Source: Moraxellaceae bacterium
Lineage (GTDB): Bacteria > Pseudomonadota > Gammaproteobacteria > Pseudomonadales > UBA3067
Assembly: GCA_002401525.1 (NCBI GenBank)
Contig: NVTH01000047.1
Span: forward strand, 5,656 to 10,699
Direction of reading: 5' to 3'
DNA length: 5,044 nucleotides
The position numbers and the translations under genes were made by a program. The first letter of the stretch is position 1. Each line of letters begins with the position of its first letter. This document shows, piece after piece, positions 1 through 5,044 of the stretch. Below the pieces are notes generated by a model, which had not been told where the DNA came from, searched no databases, and saw only the letters and a program-made list of their open reading frames with translations.

Positions 1-246
1 CTTCTTGCCTTCTTTTATCCGCCTTTCTATCTCAAACACTAATGAGTTGCCGACAGACTGGCTTTTTATCACAATTTTAAATGCCTATTAGAATAAAAAA
101 TTTGCGCCAAGCCTGTCCAACTTTTAAAAAAACAGACCTAGAATCACCACTAACAAGCGATTCATTAACACTTTCTCACTCCCTTCTCTAACACCAAGAT
201 CTTACTTCTGTTTCTGGAAAAGCGCCCTCCAGACGGTCGGTTTTAT

Positions 247-276
247 CTGACAAACGTTCATTTCCTAGTCTATACC
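247..276 (+). promoter_or_regulatory. Candidate sigma70-like promoter for the lipoprotein gene
   Basis: CTGACA (247-252) matches the -35 consensus at 5 of 6 positions. It is separated by 18 bases from TATACC (271-276), which matches the -10 consensus at 4 of 6. This would start transcription near 283 and give a leader of about 90 bases before the ATG at 373. The call rests only on consensus resemblance in AT-rich DNA, where chance matches are common. Confidence 0.27.
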
Positions 277-335
277 TACAAAGACGCTGCAAATACCTCG
301 ATAACCTAGGTACCTGAAAATAGATGCTAGGAAAT
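260..335. repeat. Inverted repeat ATTTCCTAG / CTAGGAAAT
   Basis: A perfect 9-bp inverted repeat has arms at 260-268 and 327-335, 58 bases apart. A third copy of the core, the palindrome CCTAGG (305-310), lies between the arms and overlaps a second palindrome, AGGTACCT (308-315). The left arm falls in the spacer of the candidate promoter, so the arms could be a repeated operator half-site or the base of a leader-RNA stem. A 9-bp match can arise by chance in a region this size; the repeated CTAG core is what makes it worth listing. Confidence 0.3.
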
Positions 336-372
336 CGCAAATATTAACCCAGAATTTGAAGTGAGTAGTATC

Positions 373-1299
373 ATGGATGTACGTTTTCTTTCCTTCCCCG
401 CAATCACCTTTCTTTTAATTTCCCCATTTTTACTCAGTGGCTGTGATAAAAATGGCGTTAAAGTAGATAACTCTCAAGGCACCATCTCTGTGTCGGTCAC
501 CGACGCCCCCATCGATGACGCCATGGAGGTAAATCTCACTTTCACCGGAGTCTCCATCAAGCGCATGGGAGTATTTCCCTACGACATTCATTTTGACGAA
601 CCAGTGACCGTCAATTTACTTGATTACCAAGGCAGTGCTTCTCGCACTATTAAAAGCGACATAAAATTACAATCGGGCGACTATGAATACGCCCGCCTTA
701 ACATCGATTTGGACAGCTCCAATATTGTCACCGCCTCCGGCACTTACCCGTTCGTCGTGCCATTTCTAGCACTCGCAAAAAGAAATCTGCAGTTATTTTT
801 TACCGAAGATTCTCTTCTTTACAACAAATCGTTCACCGTTTCCGGCAGCCAAAATACCGACTTTATCGTCGACATCGATCTTAGAAAATCCATCTATGTA
901 GAAGATGGCAATACGTATAACTTTATCCCCAGCACCCGCACCTTGATTCGCTCGGATGTCGGCTCCATTACGGGAACTCTCGCTACCAGTTTAGTGGATG
1001 ACAGCAGCTGCGCAGATACCGGCATCGATGGGAAATCCGTTTATCTTTTCTCAGGGACCGACACCACACCGCAGGATATCCAGGGCAATGGCACGGACCC
1101 CTTTACCACAGCAAATATTACCGGCGACTCCAGCAGCGGCTACGCCTACACCATCGGCTTTATTCCAGCAGGGGATTACACCGTCGCTTTTACCTGCAAT
1201 GCGGACATAGACAATATCAATTTCCCCAACCCAGTGGACTTTATGGAAACCGCCAACGTCAGCGTGATCGCGACCGCCCAAACCACTCAAGATATGTAA
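373..1299 (+). CDS. DUF4382 domain lipoprotein
   Basis: This encodes a predicted secreted lipoprotein of 308 residues. It has a short N-terminus, a hydrophobic core and a lipobox (LLSGC) with the lipidated Cys at residue 24. Residues about 36-193 resemble DUF4382: the opening GTISVSVTDAP, followed by a DDA and a TFTGVSIK strand, is the typical signature. Residues about 197-305 form a second beta-rich region with a PAGDYTVAF strand, like carboxypeptidase-regulatory or Ig-like folds. Cys213 and Cys275 could form a disulfide. The function of DUF4382 proteins is not known; a cell-envelope surface or binding role is inference. Asp follows the lipidated Cys, which in enteric bacteria tends to retain lipoproteins in the inner membrane. 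I chose ATG 373 because purine-rich GAAGTGAG lies 7 bases upstream. The in-frame GTG at 361 would add four residues, has no better ribosome site and remains possible. The gene stands alone, with a stem-loop downstream. Confidence 0.87.
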   Translation: MDVRFLSFPAITFLLISPFLLSGCDKNGVKVDNSQGTISVSVTDAPIDDAMEVNLTFTGVSIKRMGVFPYDIHFDEPVTVNLLDYQGSASRTIKSDIKLQSGDYEYARLNIDLDSSNIVTASGTYPFVVPFLALAKRNLQLFFTEDSLLYNKSFTVSGSQNTDFIVDIDLRKSIYVEDGNTYNFIPSTRTLIRSDVGSITGTLATSLVDDSSCADTGIDGKSVYLFSGTDTTPQDIQGNGTDPFTTANITGDSSSGYAYTIGFIPAGDYTVAFTCNADIDNINFPNPVDFMETANVSVIATAQTTQDM

Positions 1300-1343
1300 C
1301 GGTTCTGCAAAACCCCTTAATTACTTAAAGCCTTCAACACTTT

Positions 1344-1379
1344 AGCCCCCATATAGGAACCATTCCTGCATGGGGGGCT
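1344..1379 (+). terminator. Imperfect stem-loop after the lipoprotein gene
   Basis: AGCCCCCAT (1344-1352) pairs with ATGGGGGGCT (1370-1379) with one bulged G. Inside it, AGGAA (1355-1359) pairs with TTCCT (1363-1367) around a 3-base loop, so the whole 36 bases fold into one long hairpin. It begins 44 bases after the stop codon. No T-run follows on the + strand, nor on the minus strand, so it is not a textbook intrinsic terminator. It may instead protect the mRNA 3' end or mark a Rho-dependent end. Confidence 0.42.
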
Positions 1380-1449
1380 CGCTGCTTCAGCATCAATTTA
1401 CATAGTTTCATCATTGCTCACCGATTAACCCCACATGATCTTTAGCCAG

Positions 1450-1468
1450 CAGCACAAAATGCTGTAAT
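1450..1468 (+). promoter_or_regulatory. Possible -10 element with a small dyad before the amidohydrolase
   Basis: TGTAAT (1463-1468) matches the -10 consensus at 5 of 6 positions but has no good -35 at the proper distance. It overlaps a short dyad, CAGCA (1450-1454) and TGCTG (1460-1464), spaced by 5 bases, which could be an operator or a chance repeat. The rest of the 239-base gap between 1300 and 1538 shows nothing else beyond the stem-loop at 1344-1379. Confidence 0.2.
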
Positions 1469-1522
1469 ATGTTCGCTAATTTAGAATTCTTGAATAACAA
1501 TAATCACAATTCATTCAAAGAT

Positions 1523-1527
1523 GGAGG
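1523..1527 (+). promoter_or_regulatory. Shine-Dalgarno GGAGG that decides the amidohydrolase start
   Basis: GGAGG lies 11 bases before the ATG at 1539. It falls inside the extra codons that would be translated if the upstream in-frame ATG at 1521 were used. No comparable site precedes 1521 (the sequence there is TTCATTCAAAG). The spacing is slightly long but acceptable, and a start at 1539 gives MAKKQWDILIKNA, which begins where the family's first beta-strand normally begins. Confidence 0.6.
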
Positions 1528-1538
1528 CTTGGCGGGTT

Positions 1539-3488
1539 ATGGCGAAGAAACAATGGGATATATTAATCAAAAACGCTCTGGTTTTTGACGGCAAAGGCGG
1601 CCCCCCAGAACAGGTAGATCTAGCCACAAAAGACGGCATAATCGTCACTAAGGGCCTTAACCTAGACCCCAAACAAGCCAAAAAAGTAATCGACGGTGAA
1701 GGCAAATGGTTGATGCCTGGCCTGATCGACATCCACACTCATTTCGACCTAGAAGTGGAGATTGAGCCAGGACTGCCTGAGACCGTACGTCACGGCACCA
1801 CTAGCGTGGTCATGAGCAACTGTAGCTTGGGCATCGCTTTTGGCGCCCAAACTAGCGACGAAAACCCGGAAGAAAACCCCATCGTCGACTGTTTTGCCCG
1901 AGTGGAAAACATTCCTAAATCGGTGCTTGAGGCAGCAGCCGACAAGATCACTTGGAATGACACGGGCGATTACCTCGATCACTTTGACGACCTCGCACTC
2001 GGTCCAAATGTCGCCCCCATGGTGCCGCATACGATGCTCCGAATCGAAGTCATGGGTCTAGAAGACAGCATGTCTCGTGAACCCAGCGAAGAAGAAATTA
2101 CCAAAATGCTCGCGCTGGTAGAAAAAGCCATGAAAGAAGGCTACGTCGGCTTCTCTTCCGATGGGTTGCCGCTGCATTATATGGCCAATGACCCTCACCG
2201 TAATGCCAAAATTCCCGCTCAACACGCGCCCTGGGAAGAAATAAAAGCTTTAGGTGACGTAGTAAGAAAGCACAATCGAACCTGGCAAGCCACGCCAGAC
2301 CCCGATCACATGGGAAAAACCATTAAGACTTTCTTTATGACCAGCGGGCGCCTGCATGGCAAACCATTGCGCATGACTGCCACTGCGGCGATGGATCTTA
2401 ACGCCAATAAACGCGGTGCAGACGGTCTTTTAAGACTCAGCAAAATGCTAAATTCAAAATTAGTCGACGGCGATTTTACCTTCCAAGCATTGTCCGCGCC
2501 GTTTAAAGTATTCGCAGATGGCGTTACCACGCCGTTACTGGAAGAAAAAGAAGCCTTTCGGGAACTCAATGCCCTCGACGTAGCGGACGTCGAAGGCCGG
2601 CATAAATTATTATCCGACCCGGCCTACCACGAACGATTTCGCAAAGACTGGCGCTCGGGTAAAGAAGGTTTTAACCTACCTCGCTTACTGCGCAAGCTTC
2701 ACATTGAGCCCACTACATTTGGGCGCAATCTGGACGAAATGTTCATTGATAGCTGTGAAATTGACGCCTGGTCGAATGAAAAAATGTCCGACGTATACGA
2801 CCGCGCAGTAGGATTTCAACAAGGCAATCAAGGCGCCGCAAAAGACGCCGAAGAAGCCGCAGAGTTTAAGCATTTTCCACAACTCAATGACGATGCCGAC
2901 TTCATGCTTCACATGTTGCGTCAGTACGATAAAAAGTTTCGTTGGTACACCATTACCGCCAATGAACGCCCCGACGTGCTTAAAAAACTACTCTTTCACG
3001 AAGAAACCATCCCTGGCTTTAACGACAGCGGCGCTCACTTAACCAACATGGCGTTTTACGACGGTAACTTGCAAACGCTTAAGTTTGCCGCCCTCGACTC
3101 AATAGAGTTAGTGTCTGAGGCGGTAAAACGCCTTACTTCCGACCCCGCAAGATTGTTCGGTTTAGACACCGGAACCCTAGACATCGGCCGCCCTGCTGAC
3201 ATCACTCTGATTAATCCAGAAAACTTGCGGCGTTACAACTCGGACAACAACATCGAGTTTCAATTCCGTGAATGCTTTAATCACCGCCAGATGGTGAATC
3301 GTTCCGACGGCGTTGTAGACCTAGTGGTGATCAATGGGCATGTCGCTTGGCAAGGCACCAAATTCTCTCCAGAATTTGGTAAGAAGCGCTTTGGCAAAGC
3401 GATGCGCAGCACCTATGAAAGCGGCCCGTGGCGGGAACAAGAAAAGAAAAAACAGCGGCTTAAGCAGGAACAAAAAGAAACCGCCTAA
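1539..3488 (+). CDS. Amidohydrolase, N-acyl-D-amino-acid deacylase-like
   Basis: This encodes a 649-residue cytoplasmic protein of the metal-dependent amidohydrolase superfamily, closest to the D-aminoacylase/N-acyl-D-amino-acid deacylase group. Such enzymes hydrolyse amide bonds, but the substrate here is unknown. Evidence includes the N-terminal strand DILIKNALVFDG, the barrel entry PGLIDIHTHFD (metal-binding His66 and His68), HGTTSVVMSNC with Cys95 (the bridging metal ligand in D-aminoacylase), the family motif VPHTMLR near 162-168, FNDSGAH with the likely catalytic Asp496, and the closing GTLDIGRPADITLINP typical of the urease-like beta-sandwich. The two His that complete the second metal site in D-aminoacylase are not evident. 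At about 650 residues it is longer than classical D-aminoacylases (about 480-500). The tail (about 631-649) is rich in Lys, Gln and Glu. The start is ATG 1539 (GGAGG upstream); 1521 is the alternative. It is apparently monocistronic, with a terminator-like hairpin directly downstream. The family is firm; the name deacylase is not. Confidence 0.9.
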   Translation: MAKKQWDILIKNALVFDGKGGPPEQVDLATKDGIIVTKGLNLDPKQAKKVIDGEGKWLMPGLIDIHTHFDLEVEIEPGLPETVRHGTTSVVMSNCSLGIAFGAQTSDENPEENPIVDCFARVENIPKSVLEAAADKITWNDTGDYLDHFDDLALGPNVAPMVPHTMLRIEVMGLEDSMSREPSEEEITKMLALVEKAMKEGYVGFSSDGLPLHYMANDPHRNAKIPAQHAPWEEIKALGDVVRKHNRTWQATPDPDHMGKTIKTFFMTSGRLHGKPLRMTATAAMDLNANKRGADGLLRLSKMLNSKLVDGDFTFQALSAPFKVFADGVTTPLLEEKEAFRELNALDVADVEGRHKLLSDPAYHERFRKDWRSGKEGFNLPRLLRKLHIEPTTFGRNLDEMFIDSCEIDAWSNEKMSDVYDRAVGFQQGNQGAAKDAEEAAEFKHFPQLNDDADFMLHMLRQYDKKFRWYTITANERPDVLKKLLFHEETIPGFNDSGAHLTNMAFYDGNLQTLKFAALDSIELVSEAVKRLTSDPARLFGLDTGTLDIGRPADITLINPENLRRYNSDNNIEFQFRECFNHRQMVNRSDGVVDLVVINGHVAWQGTKFSPEFGKKRFGKAMRSTYESGPWREQEKKKQRLKQEQKETA

Positions 3489-3503
3489 ATGTTTCTAATG
3501 AGT

Positions 3504-3538
3504 GCCCCTCCTCCCTATTTTTGTGGGGGAGGGCCTTT
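3504..3538 (+). terminator. Rho-independent-type terminator of the amidohydrolase gene
   Basis: GCCCCTCCTCC (3504-3514) pairs with GGGGGAGGGC (3525-3534), giving about 10 pairs with one bulged C and one G-U pair around a loop containing TATTTTTG. It starts 15 bases after the stop codon. The trailing tract, CTTT, is short, so termination may be partial. Position and GC-rich strength support the call, and it separates this gene from the next. Confidence 0.6.
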
Positions 3539-3925
3539 ACCAAAAATCACCTCTCCCCATCCCCACCCGCTGCAAACGAAACCCCTCGCACTAAAATCTC
3601 ATTGAGTAAAATCACTTTTTAAATAACGCCATTAACGATTGATTGGCCGGCTTTTTACCCTGCATCGTTTAATACTTTGGCAACGCGCTAATTTTTACAT
3701 CATTGATTGATAAAAAAAATCTAAAGCGGCCGCATAGATCAACATATTCTAACCTTTACATTATATCCGTAAAAACTGATCCTATTTTTGCCTAAGGCTT
3801 TGATAAAATCGAGCCCCAAGATCAATTCAAAAAAGTTATAAGCCGGCTCTTTTTAACCCCTTGTCCGCGCTGAAAAACCCACTACCCTTAAGTTTACAGA
3901 ACCATTTTTTCAATCATTTTCAGTT

Positions 3926-3955
3926 TATCTTTTGTGATAAGCAATACAAAAGGTA
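3926..3955 (+). promoter_or_regulatory. Hairpin that sequesters the Shine-Dalgarno site of the small membrane protein gene
   Basis: TATCTTTTGT (3926-3935) pairs with ACAAAAGGTA (3946-3955) over 10 consecutive pairs, nine Watson-Crick and one G-U, around the 10-base loop GATAAGCAAT. The 3' arm contains the complete Shine-Dalgarno sequence AAAAGG (3948-3953), which lies 9 bases before the ATG at 3963. Only two pairs are G-C, so the stem should be weak. The pairing is directly visible. A role as RNA thermometer or translational switch is inference. Confidence 0.5.
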
Positions 3956-3962
3956 TGTCCTT

Positions 3963-4370
3963 ATGAAAGACGACACCGCCTCACACACTACAGATCATTA
4001 CTTAGATACAGAGCACTCTACCTCTCTGAGGAAGCTATTAGCATTAATTTTGCTTTCAGGGGTTGCTCAGGTAGGTTTAATTACCATCATGCCCATTCAG
4101 GTTTACCTCAGTTTCGTACTCGCTACACTTTTTATCCTCTATGGAGTCAATCTAATTTATAGGGCGTTCAAAGGCCTAAGCGGTTCAGCCGATTCCGAGG
4201 ACAGTTCGAACCGGCTTAGCGGGCCCAGCCCGATTCGGCATATCACGGCGAGAGACTGGCGCAAAGGCCAAATAAAACGAAAAATCAGACAACGAAAAAA
4301 AACCGATCAGCCCAAAGTTAACGACGAAAAATCAACCAATAATGTGGTCACCTTTAAACGACCAAGCTAG
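3963..4370 (+). CDS. Small membrane protein with basic tail, function unknown
   Basis: I do not recognise this 135-residue protein. Residues 1-22 are polar, with acidic residues and His (KDDTASHTTDHYLDTEHST). Two hydrophobic segments follow, about 24-43 and 47-66, joined by a tight MPIQ turn, so it probably forms a helical hairpin in the inner membrane. The soluble tail (about 68-135) is Ser-rich, then strongly basic at about 99-118 (WRKGQIKRKIRQRKK). By the positive-inside rule both ends should be cytoplasmic, placing the basic tail where it could contact nucleic acid, lipid head groups or a protein partner; that is inference. I chose ATG 3963 because AAAAGG lies 9 bases upstream. The in-frame TTG at 3861 lacks a ribosome site. 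The Shine-Dalgarno site is buried in a hairpin. The gene stands alone, without a clear terminator, between the amidohydrolase and P450 genes. That it is a real gene is likely but not certain. Confidence 0.68.
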   Translation: MKDDTASHTTDHYLDTEHSTSLRKLLALILLSGVAQVGLITIMPIQVYLSFVLATLFILYGVNLIYRAFKGLSGSADSEDSSNRLSGPSPIRHITARDWRKGQIKRKIRQRKKTDQPKVNDEKSTNNVVTFKRPS

Positions 4371-4410
4371 ATCAATGAGGATTCACGCCCCTTTTTATGT
4401 CACGCCTCTA

Positions 4411-4429
4411 TTTAGGTAAATTTTTAGGT
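4411..4429. repeat. TTTAGGT direct repeat upstream of the P450 gene
   Basis: TTTAGGT occurs at 4411-4417 and again at 4423-4429, 12 bases start to start, in the AT-rich 151-base gap (4371-4521) before the P450 gene. Two helix-phased half-sites could bind a regulator, but 12 bp is not an exact helical turn and the region is so AT-rich that chance is plausible. I see no strong promoter pair in the gap; TAATAT at 4486-4491 is the best -10 candidate and lacks a good -35. Confidence 0.2.
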
Positions 4430-4510
4430 GGTTATTTATAGAGTGATTCAAGTAGTTTTTTATGTAGCTAAAAATTAGAGCAGTTTAATATTCAACATTA
4501 CGCCATGTGT

Positions 4511-4514
4511 GGAG
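4511..4514 (+). promoter_or_regulatory. Shine-Dalgarno site of the P450 gene
   Basis: GGAG sits 7 bases before the ATG at 4522, an ideal spacing. It supports that start over the in-frame GTG at 4507, which would place the site inside the coding region. Confidence 0.6.
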
Positions 4515-4521
4515 TAGGCTA

Positions 4522-5044
4522 ATGAGTAATACCAATAATTTCGAGGCGTCTCGAAATAATTCCTTGACGCAAATCCCAAAGGCCCCCGGCCTACCCATTT
4601 TTGGCAACACCTTTCAATTTCTAGCCAACCCGATTAAACACGGGCTCGATAACTACAGTAAATTTGGCCCCATATTTCGTACTAATATTTTCTTTAATGA
4701 CTCCATTAATATAATGGGGCCTGACGCAGCACAATTAATCTTACAAGATAAGGCGCGAAACTTTTCCTCTCAACATGGTTATGAATGGCTCTTAAAGGAT
4801 TTATTTTCCGGCGGCCTCCTGCTGAGGGATTTTGACGAACATTTATATCATCGTCGCATTATGCAAGTTGCTTTCAAAAAGCCTGCGTTAGTCACCTATT
4901 TGGCGCGTATGAACCCCCATATTGCACTCAACTCCCATCACTGGGCCCGGCAAGAGAACTTTTTATTCTACCCCGCAGTGAAAGAACTTACTCTGAACTT
5001 AGCCACCACTATATTTTTAGGGCACGAACTAGGCGAATCACTCG
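4522..5044 (+). CDS. Cytochrome P450, N-terminal part, cut by window edge
   Basis: The reading frame stays open to the right edge and gives the first 174 residues of a cytochrome P450, a heme monooxygenase that uses electrons from a redox partner to oxidise an organic substrate. The Pro-rich PKAPGLPIFGN (19-29) is the usual start of the fold, YSKFGPIFRTNIF (45-57) fits the first beta-sheet, and DFDEHLYHRRIMQVAF (103-118) is the C-helix with the heme-propionate contact as HxxxR (His107, Arg111), a common variant of WxxxR. LTLNLATTIFLG (157-168) fits the following helix. There is no N-terminal membrane anchor, so it should be a soluble bacterial-type enzyme. The I-helix, ExxR and heme-Cys motifs lie outside the window, so activity and subfamily cannot be judged. 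Codons are more AT-rich than in the amidohydrolase (three ATA in 174 codons against about four in 649). The start is supported by GGAG upstream. A palindrome occupies codons 5-14. Confidence 0.9.
   Translation, partial: MSNTNNFEASRNNSLTQIPKAPGLPIFGNTFQFLANPIKHGLDNYSKFGPIFRTNIFFNDSINIMGPDAAQLILQDKARNFSSQHGYEWLLKDLFSGGLLLRDFDEHLYHRRIMQVAFKKPALVTYLARMNPHIALNSHHWARQENFLFYPAVKELTLNLATTIFLGHELGESL
4534..4561 (+). promoter_or_regulatory. Palindrome/hairpin within the first codons of the P450 gene
   Basis: AATAATTTCGAG (4534-4545) and CTCGAAATAATT (4550-4561) are inverted copies matching at 11 of 12 positions, separated by the 4-base loop GCGT. The inner 8 pairs (4538-4545 with 4550-4557) are perfect. 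It covers codons 5-14, in the low-complexity N-terminus (NNFEASRNNS) ahead of the P450 fold, where coding constraint should be weak. It could be an mRNA hairpin at the edge of the initiating ribosome or a dyad operator. The structure is plain; its role is inference. Confidence 0.5.

Larger units (their letters stand above)
1..360. other. Left-edge region without a supported gene
   Basis: I find no convincing coding sequence here. All three + frames are open at the left edge but stop early (codons at 40, 78 and 89), so the last residues of an upstream gene could lie here without my being able to choose the frame. One minus-strand frame is also open from about 84 down to 1, with only GTG starts and no Shine-Dalgarno sequence. 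A weak GCC/GGC hairpin followed by five T (49-67) could be the remnant of an upstream terminator, but its stem is only 3-4 bp. The rest is AT-rich leader DNA with a candidate promoter and a CTAG-containing inverted repeat, listed separately. Confidence 0.5.
3489..3962. other. 474-base intergenic region
   Basis: Apart from the terminator at its left end and the hairpin at its right end, I see no gene here. A TTG at 3861 is in frame with the next gene and would add 34 residues, but it has no Shine-Dalgarno sequence, and the added stretch, rich in Phe, Asn and Gln, does not look like protein sequence. Candidate promoter pieces are scattered: TTGATA at 3707 and 3800, TTTACA at 3755, TATAAG at 3837. 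None forms a properly spaced strong pair. A small hairpin lies at 3796-3815 (GGCTT with GAGCC around a short AT stem). Two similar stretches, GCCGGCTTTTTACCC at 3646-3660 and a longer relative at 3842-3860, are noted as a finding. Confidence 0.45.

Noticed and set aside
1..84. Minus-strand frame open to the left edge, reading as a Lys/Glu-rich gene start from GTG 72 or GTG 39
   Set aside because: It has only GTG starts without ribosome sites and is 13 to 24 codons long, too short to separate from chance.
1051..1290. Minus-strand open frame of 79 codons across the lipoprotein gene
   Set aside because: It is the antisense of a gene with clear lipoprotein and DUF4382 signals and shows no recognisable protein of its own.
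1484..1518. GAATT/AATTC and TTGAAT/ATTCAA inverted repeats before the amidohydrolase
   Set aside because: The stems are 5-6 bp and AT-only or nearly so, and they cross each other, so they cannot form together as one hairpin; expected by chance in AT-rich DNA.
1749..2912. Several minus- and plus-strand open frames of 73-93 codons inside the amidohydrolase gene
   Set aside because: They lie entirely within a strongly supported long gene, have no ribosome sites that I can see and look like out-of-frame shadows.
3726..3733. GCGGCCGC palindrome
   Set aside because: It is an isolated 8-base palindrome (a NotI site) with no flanking structure or repeat, so chance is enough to explain it.
3861..3962. 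34-residue N-terminal extension of the small membrane protein from TTG 3861
   Set aside because: TTG is a rare start with no Shine-Dalgarno sequence here, while ATG 3963 has AAAAGG at good spacing.
4345..4364. TGGTC/GACCA hairpin at the end of the small membrane protein gene as a terminator
   Set aside because: It has only 5 pairs, lies before the stop codon and has no T-run after it.

Overview
The window reads as chromosome from a Gram-negative bacterium, most likely an aquatic or marine gammaproteobacterium. This rests on moderate GC, AT-rich intergenic DNA, a DUF4382-type lipoprotein, and a catabolic-looking amidohydrolase and cytochrome P450 near each other. The taxonomic guess is inference. 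All four genes I can support lie on the + strand. No rRNA, tRNA, CRISPR array, transposase or integrase is visible.

Layout: 1-372 is non-coding leader DNA with a cluster of CTAG motifs, a 9-bp inverted repeat and a weak sigma70-like promoter. 373-1299 encodes a secreted lipoprotein with an N-terminal DUF4382 domain and a C-terminal beta-sandwich-like region. An imperfect stem-loop follows at 1344-1379. 1539-3488 encodes a cytoplasmic metal-dependent amidohydrolase of the N-acyl-D-amino-acid deacylase (D-aminoacylase-like) group. A GC-rich terminator-like hairpin lies 15 bases after its stop. A gap of 474 bases separates it from 3963-4370, a 135-residue protein with two membrane segments and a very basic tail that I cannot assign to a family. 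After a 151-base AT-rich gap, 4522 to the right edge is the N-terminal part of a soluble bacterial cytochrome P450, cut by the window end.

The genes look independently transcribed: gaps are long, a hairpin follows each of the first two genes, and there are no overlaps. The amidohydrolase and P450 could both act on organic substrates, but nothing here proves a shared pathway.

The most interesting signals are two RNA/DNA structures at gene starts. A 10-bp AU-rich hairpin (3926-3955) buries the entire Shine-Dalgarno sequence of the small membrane protein, as an RNA thermometer or other translational switch would. A 12-bp, 11-of-12 matched palindrome with a 4-base loop (4534-4561) lies inside codons 5-14 of the P450 gene. 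I see no clear novel multi-gene defence or mobile system here.
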